From Cupriavidus yeoncheonensis (GTDB lineage Bacteria; Pseudomonadota; Gammaproteobacteria; Burkholderiales; Burkholderiaceae), in the NCBI RefSeq assembly GCF_905397275.1, contig NZ_CAJPUY010000004.1, positions 62,001 to 126,000 on the forward strand: a stretch of DNA of 64,000 nucleotides, given 5' to 3'. A program made the translations under genes and the position numbers. Shown here piece after piece: positions 34,410 to 43,418 of this stretch (its first letter is position 1; every line of letters begins with the position of its first letter). Below the pieces are notes generated by a model that worked only from the letters and a program-made list of their open reading frames with translations, was not told where the DNA came from and ran no database searches.

Positions 34410-34435
34410 GTAACCAAAGCGATCGATGGAGCGAA
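34410..34435 (+). promoter_or_regulatory. SigF-type motif overlapping the start of the sigma gene
   Basis: GTAACC (34410-34415), 16 bases, CGAA (34432-34435). If used, transcription would begin around 34442, inside the predicted sigma gene, whose ATG at 34426 would then not be in the transcript. The element may be a chance match, or the sigma gene may start further downstream. Confidence 0.5.
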
Positions 34436-34998
34436 CTGTCGAACAGGATGCGCTGAAACGGCGGGAATGTCGCCTGCTCGATCTCTTTACGGGCGGGCTG
34501 GCGGGCGACCAGGTGGCGTACGCGCGGTTCCTCACCGAACTGGCCGCGATGTTGCGCGGCTATTTCCGCAACCGGCTCCCGCAGCAAGCGGGCGACGTCG
34601 AGGATCTGACCCAGGAGGTCCTGCTCGCCGTGCACAACGCGCGCCATACCTACCTGCCGGGACAGCCACTCACGGCATGGGTGCATGCGATCGCCCGGTA
34701 CAAGCTCGCCGACCATTTTCGCGAGCATGCGCGACACGGCGCGCTGAGCGATCCGCTGGACGCGGCGCAGGACGTACTTGCGGCGCCCGACCTGGAGCCG
34801 GCGCAGGCGAAGCGTGACCTGAACCTGCTGCTTGACCAGTTGCCGGACCGTCAGCGCCTGCCGATCGTGCATGTCAAGCTGGAGGGATTGTCTGTCAGCG
34901 AGGCCGCGCAGATGACCGGGATGTCGGAATCGGCGGTGAAGGTGGGCGTGCATCGCGGGCTGAAGGCGCTCGCGGCGAAGATTCAAGGAACGCGATGA
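34426..34998 (+). CDS. ECF sigma factor, SigF-like
   Basis: A 190-residue sigma-70-type factor with region 2 (MLRGYFRNRL, DVEDLTQEVLLAVHNARHTY, PLTAWVHAIARYKLADHFRE) and region 4 (LLDQLPDRQRLPIVHVKLEGLSVSEAAQMTGMSESAVKVGVHRGLKAL). The region 4 sequence and the following DUF1109 partner place it in the SigF/NrsF group. The ATG at 34426 has no Shine-Dalgarno box and sits in a promoter-like motif; alternative starts are CTG at 34453 and GTG at 34513, the latter losing conserved N-terminal residues. It overlaps the anti-sigma gene by four bases. Confidence 0.9.
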   Translation: MERTVEQDALKRRECRLLDLFTGGLAGDQVAYARFLTELAAMLRGYFRNRLPQQAGDVEDLTQEVLLAVHNARHTYLPGQPLTAWVHAIARYKLADHFREHARHGALSDPLDAAQDVLAAPDLEPAQAKRDLNLLLDQLPDRQRLPIVHVKLEGLSVSEAAQMTGMSESAVKVGVHRGLKALAAKIQGTR

Positions 34999-35636
34999 AA
35001 ACGGACGACCTGATTTCCATGCTTGCCACCGGCGTCATGCCAGTCGACCCGCACGCGGTCAGCCGTCGTTTTGGCATCGCGGTGGCGACGGGCGCGGCAC
35101 TGGCGACCTTGCTGGTGGCCGCCACGCTGCATGTTCGCGCCGACCTGGCCGAGGTCGCCGTCACCCCGCTGTTCTGGGCCAAGGTGGCGCTGCCGCTCTC
35201 GCTGGCGTCGGGGGCATTGTGGATGGCGTCGCGGCTGGCGCGTCCCGGGATGGCAACCGGTGCCTGCTGGCCGGCCGTTACCGTACCCTTTGCCGCCGTC
35301 TGGCTGAGCGCGCTCTATGTGCTCGCGCAGACGCCGGCCGGCGAACGCGCGGCGGCGGTGCTGGGACAAACCTGGCGCGTCTGCCCGTTCAATATCGCCG
35401 TGCTGTCCGTGCCGGTTTTCATTGCCGTGTTCTGGGCCTTGCGCGGACTGGCTCCGACGCGGTTGCGGCTGACGGGCGCCGTGGGCGGCCTGCTGTCCGG
35501 CGCGGTAGCCACGCTGGCTTACTGCCTGCACTGCCCGGAGATGGGCGTCGCATTCTGGAGCGTGTGGTACGTGCTCGGCATGCTGGCGCCTGCCGCGGCC
35601 GGCGCACTGCTCGCGCCACGCCTGCTTCGGTGGTGA
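34995..35636 (+). CDS. nrsF: NrsF-type membrane anti-sigma factor (DUF1109)
   Basis: A 213-residue protein with six predicted membrane helices after a short cytosolic N-terminus (KTDDLISMLATGVMPVDPHAVSRRF), the arrangement of the NrsF anti-sigma family. Cysteines in WRVCPFNI and YCLHCPEM could sense metal or oxidants; in Caulobacter NrsF conserved cysteines are required for response to heavy metals. The start overlaps the sigma gene stop (ATGA), so the pair is made in fixed ratio. Confidence 0.9.
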   Translation: MKTDDLISMLATGVMPVDPHAVSRRFGIAVATGAALATLLVAATLHVRADLAEVAVTPLFWAKVALPLSLASGALWMASRLARPGMATGACWPAVTVPFAAVWLSALYVLAQTPAGERAAAVLGQTWRVCPFNIAVLSVPVFIAVFWALRGLAPTRLRLTGAVGGLLSGAVATLAYCLHCPEMGVAFWSVWYVLGMLAPAAAGALLAPRLLRW

Positions 35637-35705
35637 GTCCCGGTCCTGCCTTCCTGGGTGACCCGGACGGCGGCACTGACGATTCCATACACGCCGGCGG
35701 GAAGC

Positions 35706-36614
35706 TCAGGACGACGCCTCCTTCCCGCCCAACACCTCATCACACACCGCCAGCCAGGCCCGCGCGGCATGCGACAGGTAGCGGCCAGGCAGCCAGGTAT
35801 GCGCGAGCGCCCAGTCCATGGCCGGTTCCGTCAGGCGAGCCACGGCCAGGGTGTCGCGGTCCTGCAATCTGGCCAGGAACGGCTCGGGCAGGAACGTCGT
35901 GCCAAGTCCGGCTGCCGCCATGGACGCCAGAAAATCCCAATGGCCGCTCTGCGCCACCACGCGAGGCTCGATACGCGCCTCCAGGAATGCCTGCCGTAAC
36001 TTGTGCGTCAGCGAAAACGCTTCCGTCAGCAACACCAGCGGCTCGTCGCTCAGCGCCGCCAGGCTGACAGTCTTCCCGCGTGCCCAGGGTGCCTTGCGCG
36101 GTCCCACCGCCCAGATCGGATACTTGGCGAATGGCTGCGTGGCCAGTTCCGGCCCGCTGTCCACAGGCAGCACCGTGGCGCCCACCTCCAGTTCGCCGCT
36201 GGCCACCATCTGCTCGACCAGATGGCCGCCATGCTCGGCCAGGCTCAGCTCCAGGTTCGGATAGCGCTTGCGGAAAGCACTGACGGCCGGCGAGAAGAAC
36301 AGATTGACCATCGGCGGAATGCCGACCGTCAGCTGGCCGCGCCCGAGCGAAGACAGGTCCGCCACCTCGAGCGTCAGCCGGTGCACGACGCCAAGCGCCT
36401 CCTGGCCGCGGTCATACACCACGCGGCCCACGTCGGTCAGCCGCACCGTCTTGCCTTCGCGGATCAGCAAGGGTTGGCCGACTTCGTCTTCGAGCTGGCG
36501 CACCATCTTGCTGATGGTGGACTGCGTGACGAACAGCGAGGTCGCCGCCTGCGTGAAGCTCCTCAGGCGGGCGGTTTCAACAAAGTAGCGCAGGGCGCGG
36601 ATATCGATGGGCAT
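35706..36614 (-). CDS. LysR-family transcriptional regulator
   Basis: A 302-residue LysR protein with helix-turn-helix ALRYFVETARLRSFTQAATSLFVTQSTISKMVRQLE and an effector-binding domain from about residue 90. It is divergent from the FUSC exporter gene, whose expression it probably controls in response to an aromatic acid. The intergenic region carries three TGGAAT repeats. Confidence 0.9.
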   Translation of the reverse strand: MPIDIRALRYFVETARLRSFTQAATSLFVTQSTISKMVRQLEDEVGQPLLIREGKTVRLTDVGRVVYDRGQEALGVVHRLTLEVADLSSLGRGQLTVGIPPMVNLFFSPAVSAFRKRYPNLELSLAEHGGHLVEQMVASGELEVGATVLPVDSGPELATQPFAKYPIWAVGPRKAPWARGKTVSLAALSDEPLVLLTEAFSLTHKLRQAFLEARIEPRVVAQSGHWDFLASMAAAGLGTTFLPEPFLARLQDRDTLAVARLTEPAMDWALAHTWLPGRYLSHAARAWLAVCDEVLGGKEASS

Positions 36615-36641
36615 GGCGGATTCTTCACTTCCATGAAAATT

Positions 36642-36712
36642 TGGAATGAAGTCTGGAATTTTAAATCATGAATGGAATGCCCGCCATTTGACTACACTTC
36701 GCTTCCACGCTT
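36642..36712 (+). promoter_or_regulatory. Regulatory region of the second FUSC exporter
   Basis: TGGAAT occurs three times (36642-36647, 36654-36659, 36673-36678) between the divergent LysR and FUSC genes. The stretch TTTAAATCAT..AA.GGAAT and, further on, TGACTACACTTCGCTTCC recur almost unchanged at 49804-49849. It is probably an operator/promoter segment; no consensus -35 was evident. Confidence 0.45.
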
Positions 36713-36758
36713 CGCTCGCGCCTGCAGCCGGCAACCAGACCGTGCCAGGCGGCACACG

Positions 36759-38807
36759 ATGCGCCCCCAATCACAAACTGTGCGATTCCCACCCATGGCT
36801 ATGCGGCCAAATGCACGACAGTGGCTGTTCTCGCTGAAGGCATTCCTGGCCGCCATGCTCGCGCTCTATATCGCCCTGGCCCTCGGCCTGCCGCGCCCTT
36901 ACTGGGCCATGGCGACGGTGTACTTCGTCTCGCACCCGCTGACCGGCGCCACGCGCTCCAAGGCCGCCTACCGCGTGGCGGGCACGGTGCTGGGCGCGGC
37001 CGCGGCGGTGGCCACCGTGCCGCTGCTGGTCAATATGCCCATCGTGCTGATGGCCGCCATCTCGCTGTGGATCGTCGCGCTGGTCTACCTGTCCACGCTG
37101 CAGCGCTCGCCGCGCGCCTATGTGTTCCTGCTGGCGGCCTATACGCTGCCGATCGTGGCATTGCCGGCGGTGGACCAGCCCGCGCAGATCTTCGACGTCG
37201 CGGTGGCGCGCATCGAGGAGATCGTGATCGGCATTGTCTGCGCGGGACTGGTGGGTTCCGTCATCCTGCCGGCCAAGGTGGCACCGGCCCTGCGCGCCCG
37301 CGCGGCAAGCTGGCTTGGGGACGCCGCCGCGTGGGCCGACGACATCCTCTGCGCGAACCCGCGCGAGGACGCCGGCCGGCACCGGCTCGCGGCCGACATA
37401 CTGGCCCTGGACCAGTTGATCGCCCAGCTTTCCTACGACACCGAAAGCGCCGCCTCCCTGCGCCATGCGCGCGCGCTGCGGACCCGCATGACCGCGCTGA
37501 TGCCGCTGCTGTCCGCGCTGTCGGCGGTGCTGCAGGCGCTGCGCATGCATCCGGCCGGCGTACCGGACTCGCTCGCGCAGTTGCTGGCCGGGCTGTCGCA
37601 ATGGTTGCGCACGGGTATGGCGGGTCCCGCGCCGCGGGCGGACCGTGCCGCCCCGGCCGATGCTGCCGCGGATGCCTGGCATGGCTGCCTGCTGACGGCG
37701 GCAAACAGCCAGCTTGCCCGGCTCGCCGCGCTATGCAGCGACTGCGCAGCGCTGCAGCACGGCATCGGCGACCGCCCCGACCGGCCGTTGCCGAAGCTGA
37801 GCGCGATGCCGACCGCCGACGCCGCGCCGGGCAGAGGCGCGCATCACCATGACCACGGCATGCTGTTGTTCGGTGCCGTCTCCACCGGGCTGGCCGTGTT
37901 CTGCGCCGGCTTGCTCTGGATCTTCTCCGGATGGACAGACGGCGCAGGCGCGGTCGCGGTGGCGTCCATTGCCTGCTGCTTCTTCGCCACCATCGACGAG
38001 CCGCGGCCGGTGGCGCGCTCCTTCCTGCGGTGGAGCGCGGTCTGCCTCGTGGTGGCTTCGTTCTACCTGTTCCTGGTGGTGCCGCACGCGCAGAGCTTCG
38101 AGACGCTGGCGGGCATGCTGGCCGTGCCCTACCTCGGCATCGGCATGCTGATCGCCCGCCCCGGCTTCAACCTGATCGCCATGCTGCTGTCGGTGAACAC
38201 CGCATCGTTCGCCAATATCCAGAGCGTCTACGACGCCAATTTCCTGGGCACCTTCAACGGCAGCCTGGCCAATGCCGCCGCCATGCTGTTCGCGCCGTTG
38301 TGGGCCCTGGCGACGCGCCCGTTCGGCGCCAGCGTGGCCGCGCACCGGCTGATCCGCGCAAGCTGGCATGACCTGGCCGGCGCTGCCGCCTGGCCCGGCG
38401 CCGACCATGACGCGAAGCTCGGCGCACGCATGCTGGACCGCCTCGGCCAGCTCGTCCCGCGGCTCGGCGCGAGCCGTGCGGGTCCCGATGGCTTCAGCGA
38501 ACTGCACGTGGGCTTTTGCGCGCTGGCGCTGCGGCGCGCGCTGCCGTCCATGCCAGCGGCCGCGCGCCGTCCGGTGCGGCGCGTGCTGGCGCTGGTTGCG
38601 CGCCATTATCGTGCACGCCTTCGCCACGGGGACGCCATAGCGACCACCGCCGCGCTGCCTGGCAGCATCGACGCGGCGATCGCCCAGGTCGGCGCGCTGC
38701 CCGGCAACCGTGACGACGCCATTGCCGCGCTGGTGGTGCTGCGCGTCACGCTGCACCAGCCGGACACGCCCGGCATGACGGATTCAGGAGCCGGCATTGA
38801 ACACTGA
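36759..38807 (+). CDS. FUSC-family inner-membrane exporter (AaeB-like)
   Basis: A 682-residue protein from 36759, with two membrane-helix groups separated by a soluble region, as in the exporter at 12599, with which it shares blocks such as LYIALALGLPRPYWAMATVYFVS and RIEEIVIGIVCAG. The open frame extends to 36672. ATG 36759 has AGGCGG upstream, and 36795 is an alternative. It is first of a four-gene operon with DUF1656, HlyD and an outer-membrane factor, so this system is complete. The likely substrates are aromatic carboxylates. Confidence 0.88.
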   Translation: MRPQSQTVRFPPMAMRPNARQWLFSLKAFLAAMLALYIALALGLPRPYWAMATVYFVSHPLTGATRSKAAYRVAGTVLGAAAAVATVPLLVNMPIVLMAAISLWIVALVYLSTLQRSPRAYVFLLAAYTLPIVALPAVDQPAQIFDVAVARIEEIVIGIVCAGLVGSVILPAKVAPALRARAASWLGDAAAWADDILCANPREDAGRHRLAADILALDQLIAQLSYDTESAASLRHARALRTRMTALMPLLSALSAVLQALRMHPAGVPDSLAQLLAGLSQWLRTGMAGPAPRADRAAPADAAADAWHGCLLTAANSQLARLAALCSDCAALQHGIGDRPDRPLPKLSAMPTADAAPGRGAHHHDHGMLLFGAVSTGLAVFCAGLLWIFSGWTDGAGAVAVASIACCFFATIDEPRPVARSFLRWSAVCLVVASFYLFLVVPHAQSFETLAGMLAVPYLGIGMLIARPGFNLIAMLLSVNTASFANIQSVYDANFLGTFNGSLANAAAMLFAPLWALATRPFGASVAAHRLIRASWHDLAGAAAWPGADHDAKLGARMLDRLGQLVPRLGASRAGPDGFSELHVGFCALALRRALPSMPAAARRPVRRVLALVARHYRARLRHGDAIATTAALPGSIDAAIAQVGALPGNRDDAIAALVVLRVTLHQPDTPGMTDSGAGIEH

Positions 38808-39006
38808 GATCGACCTGTATGGCGTGTTCGTGCCGGCCCTGCTGGTGGTGATGCTGGCCGCGTTTGCGCTCACGACCTGCGTGCGGCTGCTGTTGGCCCG
38901 CGTCGGCTTCTACCGGCATGTGTGGCATCGCTCCCTCTTCAACCTTTGCCTCTATGTGATCGTCCTGGGCGGCGTGGTCGCCCTCGGTCTGAGGCTGCCG
39001 ACATGA
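38797..39006 (+). CDS. DUF1656 small membrane protein with TTG start
   Basis: A 69-residue, two-helix protein with the YGVFVP motif and GFYRHVWHRSLFNLCLYVIVLGG. The start codon is TTG, supported by AGGAG 6 bases upstream and by the conserved start of the family (MNTEIDLYGVF). It overlaps the FUSC gene by 11 bases and the adaptor gene by four. Confidence 0.85.
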   Translation: MNTEIDLYGVFVPALLVVMLAAFALTTCVRLLLARVGFYRHVWHRSLFNLCLYVIVLGGVVALGLRLPT

Positions 39007-39887
39007 CACTCAGAATTCGTCCGATCCTCAGGCTTCTGCCCACGCTGGTGGCCGTCGTAGCCGCTGTCCTGGTGCTGCGGCACCTGTGGGACTACTACAC
39101 CGCGGCACCGTGGACACGCGATGGCCATGTGCGCGCCGATATCGTCCAGATCGCCCCCGATGTGTCGGGACTGGTGACGCGCGTACTGGTCCGCGACAAC
39201 CAGCAGGTGCGGCGCGGCGAGGTGCTGTTCGAGATCGATCGCGACCGCTACGCGCTCGCGCTGCAGCAGGCCACGGCCAACGCCGCCGCCCTGCGCGCGA
39301 CGCTGGCGCAGGCGCGGCGCGAAGCCGCGCGCAACCGCTCGCTGGACGGCCTGGTCGCTGGCGAAGTGGCCGAACAGGGCCGCGCCCGCGTCGAACAGGC
39401 CGAAGCCGCACTCGCCCAGGCCGAGGCCAGCGTGCGCCTGGCGCGCCTGAACCTGGAGCGCACCAGCGTGCTGAGCCCCGCCGATGGCTATCTCAATGAC
39501 CGCCTGCCGCGGCTGGGCGACTATGTCTCGACCGGGCGGCCGGTGTTGTCGATGATCGATGCCGCGTCGTTCCATGTGGAAGGCTATTTCGAGGAAACCA
39601 AGCTGCACCGCATCCGCATCGGCAGCCCGGTGGACGTGCACATCATGGGCGAGCCGCGCCACCTGCGCGGGCATGTGCAGAGCATTGCCGCCGGTATCGA
39701 GGACCGCGACCGCGGTGCCGGGTCCAACCTGCTGCCCAACGTGAACCCGACCTTCAACTGGGTGCGGCTGGCGCAACGCGTGCCGGTGCGCATCACGCTG
39801 GAGGCGGTACCGGCCGACGTGCGGCTGGTGTCGGGACGCACGGCCACGGTGTCCGTGCAGCAACCGTCCATGGAGCACAGGCCGTGA
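39003..39887 (+). CDS. HlyD-family periplasmic adaptor (AaeA-like)
   Basis: A 294-residue membrane-fusion protein with an N-terminal anchor (about residues 9-27), YYTAAPWTRDGHVRADIVQIAPDVSGLV, a helical hairpin longer than in the 14885 copy, and VEGYFEETKLHRI. It bridges the FUSC pump and the outer-membrane factor encoded next. ATGA and GTGA overlaps on both sides indicate coupled translation. Confidence 0.92.
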   Translation: MTLRIRPILRLLPTLVAVVAAVLVLRHLWDYYTAAPWTRDGHVRADIVQIAPDVSGLVTRVLVRDNQQVRRGEVLFEIDRDRYALALQQATANAAALRATLAQARREAARNRSLDGLVAGEVAEQGRARVEQAEAALAQAEASVRLARLNLERTSVLSPADGYLNDRLPRLGDYVSTGRPVLSMIDAASFHVEGYFEETKLHRIRIGSPVDVHIMGEPRHLRGHVQSIAAGIEDRDRGAGSNLLPNVNPTFNWVRLAQRVPVRITLEAVPADVRLVSGRTATVSVQQPSMEHRP

Positions 39888-41461
39888 ACGCTTTGCACTA
39901 CGCATGGCTGGCGCCGCTGGTTGCGCTGCTGTTCGGATGCACCACGGTCGGACCTGACTACCACTTGCCCGAACACGCGGCCATGCGCGCACCGGACGCC
40001 AACGGCCCGCTGCAAGGCGGCGCGAGTCCGGCCGTGTCGGTCGGCCCGGTCCCCGATGCGTGGTGGCAGCTCTATGACGACCCGCGCCTCGACCGTCTGG
40101 TGCGCGAAGCGCTTGCGGCCAATACCGACATCCGCGTGGCGTCGGCCAACCTGCGCCGGGCCACGGCCGCGTTCCATGAAGTCGAGGCCGAGAACCTGCC
40201 GCAGGGCGGCATCGGCGCAAGCGTGGCACGCGCCCAGCTCTCGGGAGAGAGCTACTTGCAGACCACCAAGCCGCCGGTCTTCAACCTCGGTGACTTCGGC
40301 CCGGGCGTGTCCTACCTGATCGACTTCTTCGGCAAGCTAGCGCGGGCCGACGAAGCGGCGCAGGCGAACGTGCAGGCCAGCGAGGCGGCCCTGGACCTGG
40401 CCCGCATCGGCGTAGTGGCCCAGACCGTGCGCGCTTACGTGCAGGGCTGCGCAGCCAGCCACGAACTGGAAGTTGCTCGCCATCAGATTGCACTTCAGGC
40501 ACGTGCGGCCGACGTCGCACAGAGGCTCGCGGCTGCCGGCCGGGCCGAGCCCACCGATGCCGTGCGCGCCCGCGCACAGGCTGACACCTTGCGGGCCGCT
40601 CTTCCCCCGCTGGAAGCCGCGCGCGAAGCAGCCCGGTTCCGGCTGGCCCTGGTGCTCGGCAAGCCGCCCGCAGCCCTGGCGCCGCAGGACATCGAATGCC
40701 ATGAAGAACCGCCACTGGCACAGCCGTTGCCAGTCGGGGACGGTGCGGCGCTGCTGAAGCGCCGTCCCGACATCCGCCAGGCCGAACGCGAGCTGGCCGC
40801 CGCCACGGCGAAGATCGGCGTGGCCACGGCGGACCTCTATCCGAGCATCCGGATCGGCGCCTCCGCGGGCCTGACCGGCTTGCTGAGCGACCTCGGCAGC
40901 GGCCCCACGGCACGCTGGAGCATCGGACCGATGCTGAGCTGGAATTTCCCGACCAACGGCGTGAGGCCGCGCATTGCGCGCATGGAAGCCGGCGCGGATG
41001 CGGCGCTGGCGCACTTTGACGGCGTGGTGCTGCGGGCACTGCAGGAGACTGAAACCGCGCTCAGCGCCTACTCGCGCGAGCTGCAGCGCCAGCACGCGCT
41101 GAAGCTCGCACGTGACCAGGCCGAGGAAGCCGCCCGGCAGGAACGGCAACGTCATGAGGCAGGCCGCACGCCCTACCTGGCGCGGCTGGATGCCGAACGC
41201 ACGCTGGCGGATGTCGAAGCCGCACTGGCGGCGTCGGACAGTCAGGTGGCCATGCGGCAGATCGACCTGTTCCTGGCGCTTGGCGGAGGATGGCAGCAGG
41301 CAGATCACCCCGATCCGCACGCACCCCCGGCGCTGCCGCCAGCGGCGGAGCGCGGGCCCGACGCCCGGCACCCGTTGCCAAGAATGGATAGTCCTCCGGA
41401 CGCCGCCATGCTCCCGCGCGGTGCAGCGCCGCCATCCGGTCACCCGTCCAGCCCTGCCTGA
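39884..41461 (+). CDS. Outer-membrane efflux channel (NodT family)
   Basis: A 525-residue lipoprotein channel starting at GTG within the preceding stop. The lipobox is LLFGC (Cys19) followed by TTVGPDYHLPE, and there are two TolC-like repeats (WWQLYDDPRLDRLVREALAANTDIRVASANL, LLKRRPDIRQAERELAAATAKIGVATADLYP). A Pro/His-rich tail of about 60 residues extends beyond the usual family end. It gives the second FUSC system its own exit duct. Confidence 0.92.
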   Translation: MNALHYAWLAPLVALLFGCTTVGPDYHLPEHAAMRAPDANGPLQGGASPAVSVGPVPDAWWQLYDDPRLDRLVREALAANTDIRVASANLRRATAAFHEVEAENLPQGGIGASVARAQLSGESYLQTTKPPVFNLGDFGPGVSYLIDFFGKLARADEAAQANVQASEAALDLARIGVVAQTVRAYVQGCAASHELEVARHQIALQARAADVAQRLAAAGRAEPTDAVRARAQADTLRAALPPLEAAREAARFRLALVLGKPPAALAPQDIECHEEPPLAQPLPVGDGAALLKRRPDIRQAERELAAATAKIGVATADLYPSIRIGASAGLTGLLSDLGSGPTARWSIGPMLSWNFPTNGVRPRIARMEAGADAALAHFDGVVLRALQETETALSAYSRELQRQHALKLARDQAEEAARQERQRHEAGRTPYLARLDAERTLADVEAALAASDSQVAMRQIDLFLALGGGWQQADHPDPHAPPALPPAAERGPDARHPLPRMDSPPDAAMLPRGAAPPSGHPSSPA

Positions 41462-41625
41462 ACCCGAATCCTGCGCCATTCCGGCCCATGGAAGCCGTTT
41501 GCGCAGCTCCGCAGCCACGGTCCGACTCGGTAATTCCCCCGGTATGCCCATTGCCGATCCCGGCTAACGCCTGACCGGCCGCCCTTCATAGACTCGCTCC
41601 ATTCCAGCACAGACAGGAGCCAGTC

Positions 41626-42825
41626 GTGAATGACGCCAGCAGCACGCCAGCGCGTGCGCCGCGGGAAGCCGGGCGCAGGTCCCGGCGCCTGATTCCCCTC
41701 TTGCTCGCCGCCACGCTTGGCGCCGGCGCCGCGGTGGCCGAAGACCTGCCGCCCGAGACCCTGACGGTGGCCCCGCTGCCGCCCGCCGACGAGAACCGGC
41801 TGTATATCTCCGACGTGGCGTTCCGCCACATGGTGGACGGCCGCCTGCACGTGGTGGATGGCCGCAAGATGAAGTACCTGGGCCTGCTGCCAACGGGTTT
41901 CGGCGGGCAGTCCGTGCTGTCGCCCGACAAGCGTTCGATCTACGTCGTCTCCACCTACTACCCGCGCCTGACCCGCGGCGAGCGCACCGATGTCGTCAGC
42001 ATCTATGACGCCGACACGCTCGCCTACCGCAGCGAGATCGTCATCCCGCCGCGCCATGCGCAGTCGCTGAACTACCGCGGCATCATTGCGGTATCGGCCG
42101 ATGGCCGCTTCCTGTACGTGCAGAACGCCACGCCGGCCACCTCGGTCAGCATCGTCGACCTGCAGGCCGGCAAGTTCGTCGCGGAAACGCAGACGCCCGG
42201 TTGCTGGGGCATCTTCGCCACGGCCGCGTCCAGCCAGCGTTTCCGCACGCTGTGCAGCGACGGCGGCATGCTGACCGTGTCGCACGACGGGCAAGGCCAG
42301 CCCACCGGCCAGAAGCGCAGCGCGCGCATGTTCGATCCGGACGCCGACCCGGTCTTCCTGCACTCGGAGCGCATCGGCGACACGCTGTACTTCGTCTCCT
42401 TCAACGGCAACGTCTACACGGCCGACCTGTCGGGCGAGGCACCCGCCTTCGGCAAGCCGTGGCCGATCGTGTCCGCCGCCGATGCGAAGGCTGGCTGGAA
42501 GCCGGGCGGCTACCAGCTCTTCACGCTGCACGCGGCCACGCAGCGGCTCTACGTCGGCATGCATCCGCGCAGCCGCGAAGGCTCGCACAAGACCCCGGCC
42601 GCCGAGATCTGGACCATCGACCTTGCGCAGCACAAGCGCGTGGCGCGCGCGCCGGGGCAGAACGCGCTGGCCGTGACCATCACGCAGGGCAGCCAGCCGG
42701 TGATCTATGCGCTCGATGCCGCCAAGGCCGGCGTGGTCGCGCTGGATCCCGCGCGCAACCTGAAGCAGGTGGCCCGCATGGACAGCGTGAGCGAGAACTC
42801 GGTGCAACTGGAGGCGCACCAATGA
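41626..42825 (+). CDS. aauB: TTQ amine dehydrogenase, heavy (beta-propeller) subunit
   Basis: A 399-residue periplasmic protein with a signal peptide (RRSRRLIPLLLAATLGAGAAVAED). The mature part is a seven-bladed propeller-like chain with the family features APLPPADENRLYISDVAFRHM and SIYVVSTYYPRLTRGERTDVV. It matches the large subunit of aralkylamine/methylamine dehydrogenase, which supports the TTQ subunit. The GTG start has AGGAG 7 bases upstream. It is the first of seven tightly spaced genes. The aralkylamine name is favoured by the aldehyde dehydrogenase in the operon, but the substrate is unproved. Confidence 0.9.
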   Translation: MNDASSTPARAPREAGRRSRRLIPLLLAATLGAGAAVAEDLPPETLTVAPLPPADENRLYISDVAFRHMVDGRLHVVDGRKMKYLGLLPTGFGGQSVLSPDKRSIYVVSTYYPRLTRGERTDVVSIYDADTLAYRSEIVIPPRHAQSLNYRGIIAVSADGRFLYVQNATPATSVSIVDLQAGKFVAETQTPGCWGIFATAASSQRFRTLCSDGGMLTVSHDGQGQPTGQKRSARMFDPDADPVFLHSERIGDTLYFVSFNGNVYTADLSGEAPAFGKPWPIVSAADAKAGWKPGGYQLFTLHAATQRLYVGMHPRSREGSHKTPAAEIWTIDLAQHKRVARAPGQNALAVTITQGSQPVIYALDAAKAGVVALDPARNLKQVARMDSVSENSVQLEAHQ

Positions 42826-43385
42826 CAGCCCAGGACCTGATCGGCGACCCGGTCGTCAACGCGGCCTGCAGCGCGGCGGGGGCACTCGTGCTGCTGCTTT
42901 CGGTGGCGCCCAAGCTGCGCGAGCCGGACCGCTTCCATGCCGCAGTCGACGCTTACCGCCTTGTCCCCGCGGCCTGGTCGCGCGCCGTGGCGCTCGCGTA
43001 CATCGGCATCGAGGCCATTGCCGTGCTGTTGCTGGCACTGATGCCGCTGCAGGCCGCTTCGGCATTGGCGGCAATCGTGGCAGCCGGCGTGGCGACCGGC
43101 GCCGTGGCCATCAACCTGCTGCGCGGCCGGCGCGACATCCGCTGCGGCTGCGGCGGCGTGGACGACAGCATGCCCCTGTCCGGCGGCCTGCTGTGGCGCA
43201 ACGCCGCGCTGCTGGCGGTGCTGGCCATCGCCGCGGCGTCGGCCGGGGCCGGCAACGGCCGCCCCCTGTCGGCGCTCGACTACGGCGCCGCGGGCTTTGT
43301 CGCGCTGGCGCTGCTGCTCATGTGGCTGGGCGCCACGCAACTACTGGTCAATGCCGGCCGCGCCCGTGGTCCGCTGCGCGCCTGA
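42822..43385 (+). CDS. aauE: MauE-family membrane protein
   Basis: A 187-residue membrane protein with five predicted helices and the MauE-type cysteine motif RCGCGG between helices. MauE and MauD are needed for disulfide formation in the cysteine-rich light subunit. It overlaps the heavy-subunit gene as ATGA. Confidence 0.88.
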   Translation: MTAQDLIGDPVVNAACSAAGALVLLLSVAPKLREPDRFHAAVDAYRLVPAAWSRAVALAYIGIEAIAVLLLALMPLQAASALAAIVAAGVATGAVAINLLRGRRDIRCGCGGVDDSMPLSGGLLWRNAALLAVLAIAAASAGAGNGRPLSALDYGAAGFVALALLLMWLGATQLLVNAGRARGPLRA

Positions 43386-43418
43386 TTCCTTTTCCTTATA
43401 TCTTCGTGAGACTCTGTC

